Assembly: GCA_022494885.1 (NCBI GenBank)
Contig: JAGVSM010000884.1
Coordinates: 62,001-126,000, forward strand
Reading direction: 5' to 3'
DNA: 64,000 nucleotides
DNA from: Micrasema longulum
Lineage: Eukaryota; Arthropoda; Insecta; Trichoptera; Brachycentridae
Position numbers and translations under genes: made by a program. The notes under the pieces were generated by a model. It had not been told where the DNA came from and did not search any database. It saw nothing but the letters and a program-made list of their open reading frames with translations. Positions 63,334 through 64,000 of the stretch are shown here, piece by piece; the stretch's first letter is position 1, and every line of letters starts with the position of its first letter.

Positions 63334-63376
63334 CCAGTGACCGGTTTCATCGCTATCGCGACATCTTCGATACTGG
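63334..63376 (-). ncRNA. Hammerhead ribozyme downstream of PLE GIY-YIG
   Basis: On the minus strand helix I is CCAGT/ACTGG, helix II TCGCG..CGAT-type (GTCG and CGAT), GAAACC intact, GGTC before the cleavage point. The first box is ATCGAAGA instead of CTGAAGA, i.e. CU replaced. It is placed after the GIY-YIG frame of 63540-64000 on the same strand, as expected of a PLE 3' terminal repeat. Confidence 0.65.
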
Positions 63377-63539
63377 TATCTTTATTAAGGAGTTCAATGT
63401 ATTTTTACAAAACAGCAGTAAGGATAGATAATTCAAAATTATATGAAAGTAAATTAAACAAAGTTATTTTTATCTTAAGGATCATTATTAAAAAAAACCA
63501 AGTTGATATAATGCTATTTTAATGAGTTTAATTATTTTA

Positions 63540-64000
63540 TTTTAAGGGCCCCATCCTTCGTGACTGCGATTTTTGTCAATTATGAATTTTGAAAAACAAA
63601 GGGTTAAAAAGTCGTTAGTAAAAATATATTACAATGGGTAAAGTATTGGAGAATGCACGTGTGTTATCTTCTGTTCATTAAGTAATTCTACGTCGGGTTT
63701 ATTTTTTAATCTATCAATTCCGAGGATTTCTAGTTTGTCAAGTTTATGGCCTTTAGGTGCAATATGAATTATTTTTACATTGTTTTTTTAATCAAAGGAA
63801 TGTTTATTTTCTATTAAATGATTGGCAAAATTTAAATTATCTTTATTATAGACCATGATTGTATGTGCTCTTTTATGCGTGTTTTAAAGGCTCTACCCGT
63901 TTGGCCTACGTAGCATGTATTTTTACAGTCGTTATAATTAAGAAGGTAAGTTCCTGAGTTGGAAAACTTATATTTTTTGTCTTTATTATTAACCAACAAA
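63540..64000 (-). pseudogene. PLE GIY-YIG endonuclease domain, incomplete at window edge
   Basis: The minus strand encodes NSGTYLLNYNDCKNTCYVGQ followed by TGRAFKTRIKEHIQSWS with GTY and YVG in place of GIY and YIG, the conserved Arg and the Lys-Glu-His. After a frameshift near 63845 the sequence continues ANHLIENKHSFD, a stop, then KIIHIAPKGHKLDKLEILGI and NKPDVELLNEQ. This is the most readable catalytic core among the four PLE relics; the upstream RT would lie beyond 64000. Confidence 0.85.

Overview
The window looks like non-genic DNA from an AT-rich animal genome, most likely an insect or other arthropod. I infer this from the mixture of old transposable elements: jockey/CR1-like and RTE-like LINE ends, several Penelope-like elements (PLEs) with GIY-YIG endonuclease domains, tRNA-headed SINEs with pol III boxes, and small TIR elements. 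The species cannot be named from the sequence alone. No long intact ORF and no convincing complete host gene is visible. The one host-like signal is a candidate 39-nt internal exon at 43020-43058, which would place the stretch inside a large intron.

Layout. 0-5 kb: foldback PLE fragment, PLE hammerhead-ribozyme (HHR) ends, an element of the abundant family X, a palindromic PLE end and a hAT-like element. 5-16 kb: SINEs S1 and S2, repeat W, LINE-A, two PLE units bounded by inverted HHR-like ends, and LINE-B. 16-27 kb: more PLE ends, LINE-B2, LINE-C, a PLE whose ribozyme is split by an insertion, and a PLE with a GIY-YIG relic. 27-35 kb: mostly anonymous AT-rich DNA, SINE S3, repeat W, a TIR element of about 0.9 kb, LINE-A and a second TIR element. 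35-42 kb: nested LINE / pogo-like / LINE block, LINE-B copies, a nearly perfect 243-bp palindrome flanked by TTA, and a primer-binding-site relic of an LTR element. 42-54 kb: the best-preserved HHR, the candidate microexon, RTE, LINE-A, a T-rich minisatellite, a LINE reverse transcriptase relic and tandem family X. 54-64 kb: S4, LINE-A, LINE-B3, a LINE C-terminus, a comparatively unique GC-richer stretch, LINE-C, LINE-D, a PLE unit carrying a SINE, and a PLE with a readable GIY-YIG domain that runs off the window edge.

The most notable signal is the density and variety of hammerhead-like motifs. At least seven sequence subfamilies occur, and several are arranged as head-to-head pairs that either touch (palindromes) or enclose other sequence. 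Hammerheads in PLE terminal repeats are established knowledge. The paired arrangement with enclosed cargo, and the very short self-complementary helix III in some subfamilies, deserve a second look. Names such as LINE-A, family X, S1 and W are local labels used only here.
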